This document shows, one piece after another, positions 24,437 to 36,902 of a DNA stretch of 64,000 nt (its first letter is position 1; every line of letters begins with the position of its first letter). The position numbers and the translations under genes were made by a program. This stretch comes from Henckelia pumila. Lineage: Eukaryota; Streptophyta; Magnoliopsida; Lamiales; Gesneriaceae. The stretch is from contig NC_133122.1 of assembly GCF_033568475.1 (NCBI RefSeq), positions 150,674,861 to 150,738,860 of the forward strand, read 5' to 3'. Below the pieces are notes generated by a model. That model was not told the DNA's origin and made no database searches. It was given only the letters and a program-made list of their open reading frames with translations.

Positions 24437-26597
24437 TGTGACGACCCGAGTTCTAATATCTCAATAAACATTAATCAACAATAATAGACAACAATCAATG
24501 TCTAAACAAAAGAATAAATTTTTTTTTTTTTAAATAGATTGCCCTGCGCACGCGCAGGCATCACCCCTCGCGCGCGCGCCGGCCAATGAGACCGAGGTCT
24601 CAAGAGCTGGCTCGCGCGCGCGCGAGTACTAGATCGCCCGTGCGCAGGCCACTGCACCAGAAAAAAAAAAGAAGGTGCTCAGCTGCTGTCAAAACTGTTC
24701 TTCATGCATTTCCATTCAAGGTCATCTCCTACAAGGTCTCATACAAGATCTAATCCATAGCAACATCTAACATGCATTCTAACATGCGATAATTGATAGG
24801 AATAAACCATTACAAGGCCTTAAATCATAATCATAAACATGCAAGAAACATTGCCATATCAACAAGAACAAGATACATCATGTTGTCTCAAAGAGTTACA
24901 TCAAATCTCAAATCCTATAAACATCAACAAGACAACAACTAGATCATTTACAAGTCTTGATACAAGTATCTAAAACATGCTCATGTTTAGAATTCAACTC
25001 TACAACATGACAGCTCACTCAACTCATCTAACTCGGATCATCACATTATGTTCATCTCATCCCTTGTTCTTTAAGTACGCCTTTGCCCGGTTCCACTCCC
25101 TCCTATTGCCATGACACATACAACAAAACAATAGCCGGATAACTCCGGTGAGAAATAGATTTCCCAGTAAAAGCAACTAAACATGCATAACAACATATAT
25201 CAAGATCATGATATAAAAGTAAGTACAATGCATGTTTTCAAAACAAGGTTCATTTCGTCATTCGTCGGTTGGGATCCCGAGAAGTAGATATCATAACTAA
25301 TCCACCGACTCTCCCAATCGAGGTGGGGTTACTTATCTTTCTTCTCTAGACTTTGAAGCAATCATATATTCAAATCAGACGCTAGGCTAAAACAACCACC
25401 CAGGCCATACATATACGATTCCTCAAATCATCTATTCGAACGTTTCCATTCATTTCAAAATTAAAGAATAAGTCTTCAAGATGAATGCAACATATATATA
25501 TCATTCTCAAAGCATTCATTATAACAACAACTTATTCAATAACTCAAGGTAAAACACATAAGAGCAATTAAGCAAACAAGTATGTGATTTAGCGGAACTC
25601 GATACAAACCATCTCGAGTTGTATTCCCAATCAAATAGTAGTCCACTTTTACCTTTCAAATGTAATGTTTGGGATGTCTTCTAACTTGTTCTAGCTTGTC
25701 CAAATCTGTACCATACAACCCCCAAATCTATATCAAAAAGCTGCTCAATCTTCAAACAAACTTCAAGGCAAAACTCTACCAACCTTGTGCTTTCTTCTAT
25801 TGGTTTCAGAGGCGATGTTTTCAAGCTCAATGTGTCCTGTTTATACACTGAAAACATAGCATACAACCAAGGAAATATCAGCTATGATACACCTCAATAG
25901 CAGCTCAAGCACAAGCTAGCAAAACATTGCAAATCAAGAGTTTGACGGCATATCGGTATAACTCGGCGATCCCGAACGCAACTCTAACAAGTCTATATTC
26001 ATATCAGCTATATACCAGTCCAAAACCCCACATATCAGTAGGTATAAAAGTCGAATAATAGCTGAGAAAACATAAGAACACGATATAACAATCAATCTTC
26101 AAGCCAATCTCAAGAACACAAAAGATAGAAGCTTAACAACAACACTTCATATCAACATCTGATATCTGTCCAATTCGACTTCTCCAACCTTGATGAACAA
26201 AGAAGAAACTTACATCAAATCGAAGGTCGTCTTGCGAGGATTCCAGAACATCTTTCGGAATCGAAATCGGATGTCCGTAGCTCAAGATATATGCATTTGA
26301 AGAAGAAGATTGAAAGTTGGAATTCTGCTCTCGGTTTCTTCCTTCTAACTTTGAGAAATCTGATGGAATAATCATATACACGTGAATGAGTTTACAAAAT
26401 CACACGTGTCCTGGTCATTTTCAGAATTTTGCACTTTGGCCCCTCAACTATGCAACAATTGCAATTCAGTCCTCACATTCTCATGTTATTCAATTTCAAT
26501 CCTAATCAATTTAAGAATATTAGAATTTAAATCAAAACTCCAAATATTCCCAAATTAATTATTCTCGGATTAAAATTAAATAATTTTGGGCGTTACA
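24437..26597 (-). mobile_element. 5' LTR of the Tekay element
   Basis: This 2161-bp repeat is nearly identical to 17152-19311. Differences seen are single-base changes such as GTGCACGCGCGGGC versus GCGCACGCGCAGGC within the GC-rich cassette at 24540-24655. This LTR would drive transcription leftward. Confidence 0.9.
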
Positions 26598-26629
26598 AGA
26601 AATGTCCAGAGGGACCTAAGTGTTGGGAC

Positions 26630-26990
26630 AATTTGGAAGCTCAGAACACGTTTGGAAGGCAAGGGTCAAGATCGGATGCACCGAGCAGTTCGAAAGTTTC
26701 GAACTGCAGATCGGAAGGTCCGTAACCTACACAGTTAGACATGACATGGGTTTTGATTGGTGACTTGACTCGAGGGACTTCGGAAGCTCCGAAGAAAGTT
26801 TGGAAGGTCCGAACTATGCAAGCAACAGAAAGTTGTCCAATCACAGGACACACATTTGGTGGTTAGAGGTCGGAAGCTCTAATTGGGGATCGAAAGTTCC
26901 AAAGTGCCTTCGGAATCTCCGAACTAGGGATCGAGAAGTTACGAAGTGCGTTCGGAATTTCCGAACGAGGGATCGGGAGTTTCGATCATT
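26630..26990. repeat. Array of short GGAAGNTCCGA-type palindromes in LTR copy B
   Basis: This is the same kind of array as in LTR copy A: TTCGAAAGTTTCGAA, CTTCGGAAGCTCCGAAG, GGTCGGAAGCTC, CTTCGGAATCTCCGAAC and GTTCGGAATTTCCGAAC. Words recur every 15-40 bp. The array is shared by both copies of the family although the spacing and many bases have diverged. Confidence 0.65.
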
Positions 26991-27591
26991 GCCTATAAAT
27001 AGGGACCGAGATCTTCATTTTTAATTGATCATTTTGTTCCTACTTGGTTTTTGAGGGTTTTCGGGCGTCTTCTCGAGGGTCAGGCAGTGATGAAGCGTTA
27101 CCGAGATCATAGCGAAGTTGTGCCTAGATTTTGAGGCTAGCTATCTTCATCAAAGGGCTAACGACGTACCCAGGTATAATGCTATACTCTGATTAGATTA
27201 TGTGAGTAGCTATTAGTCTAGTTAAAATTTTAGTACGTAGAGAGTGATATGGTGATTACTTGTTTATAGGCTTGGGCTTGAGTACCCAAGTTGCTAGGTT
27301 GCTTGAGTAGAGGTACAGACGTACTATCCGAGATATTCTGATTGAGTATGCATGTTCTATGTTTGCATGTTTTATGTGCATATATTATGTCACGATTATT
27401 ATGCTGCATATATTATCATGTTGAGTTTGTACCTTGATATAACACGTAGTGGGACCGCTCAACCCCGAGTTCTTGAGCGGATGGTTGGACCTGTTGGTGC
27501 GGGATCAAGTCACCAATATCCACAGCTTTATTCTGGTGTGAGCCACCTCTTGGTGCGACGGTCCAGTGTGCTATATACAATGGTGCCACTT

Positions 27592-29818
27592 TGTAAGGCC
27601 CGAGATTATTTAATTTTAATCCGAGAATATTTAATTTGAGAATTTTTGGATTTTAGATTTAAATTCTAATATTCTTAAATTATTTAAGATTGAAATTGAA
27701 TTAAAAAGAAGTTTCAAGGGCCAATTTGCAAATAGTGAAGAAATGAGGGGTCAAAGTGCAATTTTTATAGCTAGTGGAGGACACTTGTCTACACATGAAT
27801 CTGAACGTGTATTGTAAGCATTTTGAATCAGAATTATCAATTCCTTCAGCCCAAAATCGAGAACATCATCTTCTACCTTGGAATTTTGTCTTCCAAGTTA
27901 AATATTTCAAGATCCGTGCATCCGAATTAAATTCCGGGCATAGTTCCGTGATCCTTGAAAGAAGAGCTTCAATTTGGTGTAAGTATCTTTATGATTCAGG
28001 ATATTTCAAAATTGTGTGTGTGAAGAACTCAGAATTTGAGTATGGATATATGTTCTTGAGATTCTATGTGTTGTATTATCGCAATCGGGTCGAAGATTGG
28101 ATGCCGTTTCTATTTTTTATGAATTTTTCAGCATATATTTCGAAATGGTAGCTGCTGATATGCTGGTATATTGATGTATTTTGGTTGGTATATCATGTAT
28201 TGAAGTAGATATGAATGATATATTGGTTGGATTTCAGTTTCGGTTACCGATTCCGTACCGTTACGCCGTCGGTTTGAAAAATGATCAAGTTTGAGTCTAG
28301 ATTGTTTGAGCTGAGTATTATGTGAGTTCTTGCTGATGTTCTTAGACATGTTTGATGTATTTTCAGATTGAAAACAGGGGACTTCAAGTTAAAAATCACT
28401 ACTTCGAAACCAATCGACGGAAGAACAAGGTTTGTGACTTGTTAGCCTTGAAGATTGAGAAGAGAATGAGCAGATTTTGATTGTGTTCTTGTTGTGCAGC
28501 TATATCAGATTTGAAGAGCTTTGAAACCAAGTTTGAAAGGTATAAGACAACCTTAGAATAAGGGCTTTGAATATTCAAGAGGTTTCCTTGAATGCCCTTT
28601 TCAAAACCACATACTATGTGCTTATATGTGTTGTATTTGCACATTTACTTGCTTGTTTGACTTAGCTTGTTATTAGTTGGATTTTACTCTTATGCTTCTA
28701 GACTTTGATGCATTCATCTTGAGCCAACAACCCTTTGAGATTTGAAATGGCAGATTCGCCAAAAGAATACGGATGTTTGGATATATATAAAGGAACCTAG
28801 GAGATAGATCAACTCCTATGGTTAGAAACTTGATCTAGTATGCCAAAGTCCGGGAAAAGAGCTCAACGCCACCCCGAAAGGGAGAGTAGGTGGGAGATTT
28901 GTTGTGTTCTTCTTCCCCGGGATCCCAAGAACTGATATAGAACTTGATAGCAGATTTTTAAAATCATGCATTGCAATAGATTGGTTTAATGCTTGTTGAG
29001 ATGTTTATATGAGTATTTCTTTGAACTATATGTTATGCATGATCTAGTTTTTTTATACTGGGATTCAATTCTCACCGGAGATATCCGGCTATTTCTATGT
29101 TTGTATGTGTGCATGGGAATAGATGGGCGAGCACAGGACAAAGAAGGTTGTAAGAAGAACGAGAGCAAGAGTAGCATGTGGTGAACTCGGGTTTATGCAG
29201 TAGAGTTAATGTCAACCTTTGTATTTAGATCTTGTCTATGTTTTGTTATAAACACTTGCATATAAAGACTTGTATGAATGGCAAGAATAAGAACATTTGA
29301 GCATATAGATATGTATGTTGTCAAGAACAAGAGTATGTAAGATCTTATGGTTGTATGTCAAGTTTCTTGTTTAGTTACTTGATTAGTTCATGGATTTGCA
29401 TGTTTTCATCTAGATTTTGATGTTAAATTCATGATATATATGTTTGTCAATGTTTGAGGATCAAAACAGGGACAAATACATCATTTTTCAGCTGTTTGGA
29501 AGGCAAATCAGAGGTCCAGGCGCGCTCGTCCAGCCCAGAGGCGCGGCCGCGCCTAACCAAGGCACCTTGGGTGCCTTGGACCGAGCCCTATGCGCGCCCG
29601 CGCCACATGAAGCGCGCCCGCGCGTCAAGGTCTACTAAAAAAAAAAAAAAAAATTTGTTGATCTTTTGCGACGTGTTTTTGCGTCGCCAAATGTATGGTT
29701 TTGCGTCGCCAAATGTCCTGTATTATTTATTTGATTTTTAAGCAGATTAATATTCTGATTGAATATTTCTTGTTATTAATCGCTCTATAAGATGAGATTA
29801 GCACCCGAGCTCCCCACA
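27592..29818 (+). mobile_element. Solo LTR related to the Tekay LTR
   Basis: The 2227-bp sequence begins TGTAAGGCCCGAGATT and ends GAGCTCCCCACA, with the perfect 5-bp duplication CACTT (27587-27591 and 29819-29823). Its first 60 bp or so match the minus-strand start of the Tekay LTR (ATTTAATTTTAATCCGAGAA), so the two belong to related families. It lies within family-B LTR copy B, whose sequence continues on both sides. Its 3' part (29517-29636) carries a GC-rich cassette unlike the Tekay one in sequence but at a similar place. Confidence 0.9.
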
Positions 29819-30252
29819 CACTTGATTGAGCAATAGTTTTATCGTGATAGGTTTTCGATACCCGTTCATTTGCACTAGCAATCATACCATATGTATCTTC
29901 ATAATTATGTATTGGACGTTATCGCTCACATCATCGGTTTTGTCTTGGACACCCCAATCCACATGACAGAACTTAGGTTGGATGAACCAGGAGGTAACAG
30001 TTGCTGAGGGTGCAGCAGTTCCGTGGTTGGTGTTGTTTTCGATATCAGGTTTCTGTTAGAAGATATTGATTCAGTACTTAGTTCGATGGGGTTGTATCAA
30101 CAATGTTTCACTGTTGGTTTTAGGCAGATTGTATTCTCACGACTGTTTTGTTGTAAGATTTGATTTCCGCTGTTTTATTGATTATTGTGTTTTAAGTTTT
30201 AAATGACATGCTTAAGAATGTTTAGTAAGTAATTTCGGAACGGATCACTACA

Positions 30253-30714
30253 AGCTATGACGAGTAAGTAATTACATTGAAACATATAGAGAGTGTCACT
30301 CTAGGGTGACATAGACCCAACCGACACTAAAAAGACACATATTTGACTCATTATATGCTACACCGAAAGTTCATATGAACATCAATAGTAAAATGCTCTG
30401 GAAGTATCAGTCAACCTAAAGTGTGTGGGCTCGGGTTATGCTATATCGACAATCACGATGCATTTTTATATGTAACATCCATATGATTATTTGAATTCCA
30501 AACAAAACTATGGCATATTCAGATGAATCAACATCAAGTATAAAAATGTATCACGAAACTATGCAGTATTGCCCAAACCCACGTACTTACCGTTGACTGC
30601 CAACCGAAAACTAATTAGAGGAGGGAAACTAACGGCTTATCTTCAATACACACAACTACTTTCTCTTATCTTCTACTCTATCACTCCCCATACACCAGGA
30701 AACTAAAACGAAAA
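30253..30714. other. Upstream region of the FKBP-TPR gene
   Basis: There is no coding sequence. The last 100 bp are pyrimidine-rich (CTACTTTCTCTTATCTTCTA), as is common in plant 5' leaders. No convincing TATA box was identified. The retrotransposon stack ends only about 460 bp upstream of the start codon. Confidence 0.5.
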
Positions 30715-33700
30715 ATGGCACTCATTGCATCTAAGGATGCACTTTCCTTAAAGACCGAAGCGAAAGTTTCAGATATTCCGGAGATCACCATTGGTGCTAA
30801 AAATCTGCTAAAAAGGATAATTCGGAAAGGAATTTCATGGCAGACCCCAACCCCTGGCGATGAAGTTCAAGGTAAATGATTCGTGTAAAAGACCAAATCT
30901 TGTTCCGAAAACCACGTTTTATCGCGTATCTTTCTCTTTTATGGTACGGATTAGGACGTGGGATGTATATACAAAATTGATTAATCGGCTAACTCTGTTT
31001 CTTGATTCAGTTCATTACAGTGTGAGGCTTAAAGATGGAGACAATTTCGACTCGAGCCGGGATAGAGGAGTACCCTTCACATTCAAATTAGGCCAATGTG
31101 TGTTCTGAGTACTTGTTTGTCAGATTCTAGTGAAGTTTTGACAGTGTTATGTGGTGCTTATTTTGGTGGATTTGCTCTGTTTCTTCGAAAATTGCATTTG
31201 AAAATGGTGCAAAATTGATCGGACAGGTGAAGTGATCGAAGGATGGGATGAAGGAATCGCCACAATGAGGAAAGGTGAAAGATCAGTGTTCACAATTCCA
31301 CCAGAATTGGGATATGGAGAAAAGGGATGCCCACCTCAAATTCCTCCCGATTCGACGTTGATATTCGATGTCGAGTTGATTTCATGGTACCCCATTAGAG
31401 AGATTTCAGGAGATGGAGGGATTTTGAAGAAGATTATCAGGGAAGGAGAGGGATGGGCTACTGCCAATTATCAAGATGAAGTTTTTGGTAATTTTTATGT
31501 ATATCCACACTAGAATACACACACGCATACATATTGATTCATTGCCATGTTATAATTCTTGCAGTCAAGTATGTTGCTAGAAATCAAAATGGTACCATAG
31601 TCTCTCAATGTGATAAAGGCTTGGAATTTTCTCTCACGGATGGTGAGTCCATGTTCCTCATATCCCATGATTTCTCATTTGTAAGTCATAAAATAAAATA
31701 AAATAAAATAAAAAGTTTCTTATTTACTAACAAATAGAGTTAATTCGAACTTTAAATTCATTTCTAAAATCTCTCCGTTTTGAATTTATTTTGATGTTCG
31801 TCAGGCCATCTATGTCCCGCCATGGCCAAAGCCGTGAAAACCATGAGGAAAGGAGAGGAAGCAGAGTTGTTGGTTAAGTTCTCTCGTAAGTATTAAAAAA
31901 ACACAATAATGTGATCCAACAAAAACATGATTTAAGTGCATTAAAGTTAACTTTAATTTCTAGATGGTCTTAGGCATAGCAAAAATGAGATGCCTATAGA
32001 GGGTGATACTGTCTCTCCTTACTCAAATTTGATCATTCGCGTCGAATTGATATCTTGGAGAAGCGTTGTTGAGATCGACGGAGATAAGAAAATTTTGAAG
32101 AAATTAATGAAAACAGGCGAAGGATTTGATCGTCCTAACGAGGGATCTCGTGTGAAAGGTAAAAAAAATTCTAAAAAAAGGGATTTATACATAAATGACC
32201 TGATTCTTTGTTGAATATTTTGCAGTAACTTGTATTGGTAAACTTGAAAATGGTACCATATTTGAAAGGAAAGGATCTGATGCAGAACCCTTTGAATATA
32301 TTTGCGCGCAAGGTAGGGAACTACATGTTTATGGATTGTATTTTGGTAATTAAAGGAAAAAAAAATTTATACTTGTGCTCGTGTTCGATTGATGGCAGAG
32401 GAAATGAACAAGGATTTGGATAGAGCAATTATGACTATGAAAAAAGGGGAAGCTGCTATAGTCAAAATCACTTCTGATATTGAAGCTTCTTTAACTTATG
32501 AAATCGAATTGATCGACTTCTTCAAGGTCCACATACTAAACTAACTTTTGTTTATTTCATTTTTGTGTGTAGTACCGTGACACCTGAAAATACTGATATA
32601 ATATTGAAAAACTGATTACATATCCGATAATGTGTCGGGTAAAATAGGACTAAAAATCAAGTAATTATGAGAATAAAACCAAAATTTGATAAGATAGAGG
32701 ACGAAAACAGAAAACATGACAACATAAAGTACCAAAACGACTATATATTTTCACTTTCTTTTATGTATCTATCAAATATTAGTTTGTTTATTTGCCTGTT
32801 GTGTGTTATCTGATATAAATTTTTGTTGGCTACAGGAAAAACCCTTTTGGAAAATGGACACTCAAGAAAGATTAAAAGCCTGTGCAAAAAACAAAAACGA
32901 AGGAAATATACTTTTCAAAGATGGGAAATTTCAACTTGCCTCTAAGAAGTATGAAGAGGAATGTGGTCTATGTTTCAAAACCAAATATCACTAATTTCTT
33001 TTAAAAAATTATTTGGTTGTTTTTCCTCATCATTGAATTAAATATTTCCAAAATTTTCTACATGTTAACAGGGTTCAAAGTTGATTGAATACAACCATTC
33101 CTTTAATCATGAAGAGAAAGTGGAGGCCAATTCTTTGAGATTATTGTGTTATCTGAACAATGCGGCGTGCAAATTGAAATCGGGAGATTATGTCGAGGCC
33201 ACACGACTCTGCACAAAGGTCTCTCCTTTTACCTGTTTTTCAGGGGTCTGTCTATGCTAACACATGGGCATTGTCCATATGCTGCATTCAACGACCCTTG
33301 TTTTTTGCATTTGAGATATTCACATGCAAAAAAAAAAAAAAATGGACCGTTAGATCCCCAGTCTTTCACGGGTCTGTCTATGCTAACACATGGACATTGT
33401 CCATGTGCTGCATCCAACGGCCCTTGTTTTTTGCATTTGAGATATTCACGTGCAAAAAAAAATGGACCGTTAGATCCTCATTCGGATAGTGCCCAAATGA
33501 GACAGCATAGACAAAACCCTTTCGTACTACATAACTGCAAAAAGACCGGAAAATAGATTTTTGGAGAACTGATTTTTCAATTTTGGGTTTCGACCCACTA
33601 AATTTTCAAAAGTTTGATTTTTATACATTAATTTTTAATTTTCAGATATTTAAAACATCAAAATCAAACATTAAAAAAATTAATTGATCAAACCAAAATT

Positions 33701-36082
33701 GGTCCAATTAATCAGGGAAAAAAATTATTTTGTCTATGAAGATTAGGGTCTGTCAGTGATATTTTGAAGTTATAAATATAATCATGACATTATTCACAAT
33801 TTAAAATTATAGCGACTGATATATAGTCATTAGACGTCCAAGTTTATAGGAATTGGATCCTCTGCAGTGGGGACTCCCACATCACCATATGCTGTGGGAT
33901 TAATTTTGGTAACAAAATTAATTTATGGTAATTTTTTAAGATTTGGTTTTGCTCATTTTTTTATGTTCCCACGTTTGAAAATTTTAATGATTTGTTTTTC
34001 TAAATTTAAAATTTGTTTTACTTTATTACTTTGTATTATTATGTAGATTGATACATAATTTTTATTTCATAGAATAATAATTAATGATGATAAAATTACA
34101 AATAAAAAGTAGTATTATTATTTTTTTGCTAATGTAAAATAATAGTGATTTGATGAAATTGAAAACTAAAAAACGTGTACTTGTGGGAAAAAAAACTTAT
34201 AACAATAATTTTATAAATTTAACCGGAATTCAATATCTCAAAAATTTGTCCTTCAACTATTTTTTTTTGTTTACTTAATTTTTTTTAAGTCAAAATAATT
34301 AGAAATTGTTAAATAATAAATTTTTATCATTAATATAATAATATTTAAATTTAAAATCATTAATTTAACTTAATAGAACTAAATTATATATATTAATATA
34401 AATATATATTAGTTCATATAAAATAAATTTAAAAAAAATTAATATTAAATTTACCCGTAAATTAATTTTTTAATGCCATGCTAATCATTAATTTATCAAT
34501 TGTAATATTCTATCAACTTATTAATATAATTTTTGTTACTAATCTCCATATACTAAATTTAAAATTTGAATAATAAATCATTAATTTTTGTTACTAATCT
34601 CCATATACTAAATTTAAAATTTGAATAATAAATCATTTAAATTATCAGATGTGGAAACATAAAAAATGTTAATAAAACCAAATTTTAAACATTTGCCATA
34701 AATTAATTTTGTTACCAAAATTACTATACCACAGCATATGGTGCTGTGGTAGCCCCACTGTAGAGGATCTAAGTCCCCAAGTTTAAAAGGGAAAATTGCA
34801 AATTTAGTCATCTATATTTGTCATTTTGCGATTTTGGTCCTCTATGTTTTCACATTTTAGTTTTAGTACTACATGTTCTGATTTTTGGCAATTCCGGTCC
34901 TTTTTATTCAAAAATGCTTACGTGACACTGTACACGTCAGCTCCAAGTCAGCACTGAATTGGTGCCACGTCGGAAAAAGGATTAAAATTGCCAAAAAAAA
35001 TAAAGATAGCGGACTAAAACTGAAATCTGAAAATATAAAGGACTAAAATCGCAAAATGATAAACATATAGGACCAAAAAAGCAATTTTTCCAAGTTTAAA
35101 ACTTGGGACGAGGTCTTGAATTGAAAACTCAGTTACAACAAAATTCGATCCCAAGTTCAAAATGAAAATTACAACAAAAATTTATGACGGAAAATTATTT
35201 CAATTTATTAATTTATCTTATTATGAAATACTACAACGAGATCGTCTCAACTGTCATTAATTGGTGAGACAAATCTCGGATCCGAATCATAAAAAGTTAT
35301 TATTATTTATGTCAAAATTATGATTTTTCATTGCAGATATAGATCAGATCGACTCGTCTCATAAATATAAAATTATGAGATCGTCTCCCAAGAGACATGC
35401 TTATTTTTCTTTCTTTTTTTATTTTTTTCTTTTTTCTCTTTCCCCCCTCCATTATTGATAATTAGTGTTACCAAAACAGGTATTAGAGTCGGAACCCTTT
35501 AATGTCAAAGCTCTCTTCAGAAGATCCCAAGCATATATGAATACATCGGATTTGGATAAAGCCGAGGAAGATATTAAGAACGTGCTAGCCCTTGATCCAA
35601 ACAACAAGTATGTTTCATACGTACATATATACATATATACATATTTAATTTAAATATTGTCTTGTCCTACAAATCGTATTTAGAAATTACAAATATTTTT
35701 TTATATATATTATAATACATGACATGAACCTCTTCGAAAAATATAATATGGTTTTTCTTGACTTCACCATTTCAAATGGAAAAAACCGTAAAACTACTAT
35801 GATTCAATCTATATTAATCGCCTTCAACCACAATTGCACTATTCCACCATATCCAATTTCACCACCTCCAATATACATTTTGCTTACAAAAATAAAATAA
35901 TATATATGTTTTACAAATGCATCGCCTGCGTTTTTACGCTAGAATTTATCACAAATGAACTTTAATAATGGGATTTTAGGGATGTGAAGATGATATACAA
36001 GAAGTTGAAGGAGAAACTAAGGCAATATGGCCAAGAAGAATCAAGAATTTATAATACTATGATTTCAAGTATCATGAGTTAA
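30715..36082 (+). CDS. FKBP-type peptidyl-prolyl isomerase with TPR domain (ROF1/ROF2-like), 12 exons
   Basis: Exons by splice signals and frame: 30715-30871, 31011-31097, 31227-31487, 31565-31642, 31805-31885, 31964-32158, 32226-32312, 32399-32526, 32836-32958, 33072-33218, 35480-35607 and 35980-36082. The sum is 1575 nt, or 524 aa (Arabidopsis ROF proteins are about 550). FKBP domain 1 keeps the proline-isomerase pocket (HY, NFDSSRDRG, VIEGWDEG, LGYGEKG, IPPDSTLIFDVEL). Domains 2 and 3 are shorter and lack several pocket residues. The TPR part keeps the carboxylate-clamp pattern (KNKNEGN, LNNAACK, KALFRRSQAY), so HSP90 binding is plausible. The family is cytosolic/nuclear and acts in heat tolerance. 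The exon 9 donor reads GAG|GAATGT where GTATGT is expected. Without splicing there, reading ends after EECGLCFKTKYH and loses most of the TPR domain. The C-terminus is also short, so the gene may be a recent pseudogene. Confidence 0.85.
33243..33519. mobile_element. MITE with internal tandem duplication in FKBP intron 10
   Basis: The ends GGGGTCTGTCTATGCT and AGCATAGACAAAACCC are imperfect inverses. Inside, a unit of about 125 bp (GGGTCTGTCTATGCTAACAC, CCAACGGCCCTTG, TTTTTTGCATTTGAG, ATGGACCGTTAGATCC) is present twice, starting near 33243 and 33369. No clear target-site duplication was found. Confidence 0.55.
33849..34776. mobile_element. Mutator-like (MULE) foldback MITE in FKBP intron 10
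   Basis: This 928-bp element has terminal inverted repeats of roughly 150 bp. The left end GGAATTGGATCCTCTGCAG and the inverse of the right end GGACTTAGATCCTCTACAG continue in parallel through CACCATATGCTGTGG and TTTTGGTAACAAAATTAATT. The flanks CCAAGTTTATA (33838-33848) and CCAAGTTTAAA (34777-34787) form a 9-11 bp target duplication as made by MULEs. It has no coding capacity. Confidence 0.8.
34789..35091. mobile_element. Foldback MITE adjacent to the MULE MITE
   Basis: The 303-bp element has arms starting GGGAAAATTGCAAATTTAGTC and, inverted, GGAAAAATTGCTTTTTTGGTC, both continuing through CATTTTGCGATTTTRGTCC. It is flanked by the perfect 10-bp duplication AAGTTTAAAA (34779-34788 and 35092-35101). 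Length and TSD suggest a MULE-type element. It inserted into the same AAGTTTA target used by the neighbour at 33849-34776. Confidence 0.8.
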
Positions 36083-36902
36083 GCTTGCTAGCTAAGTGCA
36101 TGTGCTCTCTATAAGGTCTAGCGTCGACCAATTATTATCGACTATAATATTGATTTTAATTTGTCAACTGATCAAATCATTTTTTTAGCTTTATTATTTT
36201 GTGAAAGAATTCGATTCATGGTCTCATAATCTCCATGATATGGAGAAAATGTTGAGGTGACCTAATTATATCATGTAGAAAGTGTGTGCCTCTGTTTATG
36301 TGCATTCATAGATTAGTAGGAAAGACCATAGCGATTATTACATTTGGAATTTTGGTATGTCAGGAACTAAATTTATAAAAATAAACTAAAATGTAGCATG
36401 TTACAAAAAAAATATGGGTGTCCATCGAATAAATATTTTTTTTAATTTCAGACCAGCATTCTAATAAAAATGACTAAAAATAAACAAAAAGTAAAGTTGC
36501 ATTAATTGTTTTGTAAATTGTCCATGATGGGTAGAGTCAGATAAATGTGACGTTTGAATTGTTAAGAAATTTTAAAAGATTGAGTTGTATTGTTACCATC
36601 AGTTATAGCTTTTAGTAAATTAGGAAGCGCTCGATTCTACAATTGATGTCAAAGCCAAAAAATTCATTGATTCCAATTGATTACAGGGAGTGTTATTATT
36701 TTGAGGGAGATTTTGGATGCAATAATTGTCCCTACTAGTTAAAACAATTAAAACGTGACGATTGAACTGTTGTGCGATTTTGAAATATTTGATTTGCACG
36801 TTTATTACAAGCTATAGCTAGCTTTTGATAAAGCAAAAAAAACGATATCCTATACATATATTGAGTAAAACACAGAGAACCATAACAAAAAACATGACAA
36901 CT

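Larger units (their letters stand above)
17152..26597 (-). mobile_element. Tekay/Del-type Ty3-gypsy chromovirus, nearly intact
   Basis: A 9446-bp element with LTRs at 17152-19311 and 24437-26597, both TGTGACGACC to GGGCGTTACA on the + strand. The flanks are AAAAA on the left and AGAAA on the right, a 5-bp duplication with one mismatch. On the minus strand the order is LTR, primer site, gag-pol, polypurine tract, LTR. The two LTRs are almost the same length (2160 and 2161 bp) and differ only by scattered substitutions, so the insertion is young. The polyprotein carries two in-frame stops, so this copy is not autonomous. Confidence 0.92.
17026..30252 (+). mobile_element. Gypsy LTR, family B, copy B, split by two nested insertions
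   Basis: It starts TGTAGTAGCCCGATTT and ends GGATCACTACA. It is interrupted at 17152-26597 by a complete Tekay element and at 27592-29818 by a solo LTR. With both insertions and their duplications removed, the LTR is about 1.54 kb and follows copy A (15082-16484) block by block: the palindrome array, CGTACTATCCGAGATA, GTTTTCGATACCC and GGACACCCCA. It is the 3' LTR belonging to pol remnant B. Confidence 0.8.

Noticed and set aside
27774-28151. 125-codon open frame in the solo LTR
   Set aside because: It lies wholly within a well-bounded solo LTR and has no homologue that I recognise.
33146-33556. 136-codon frame with internal amino-acid repeats in the FKBP gene
   Set aside because: It covers exon 10 in the wrong frame and the duplicated MITE in intron 10; the repeats are the MITE units.
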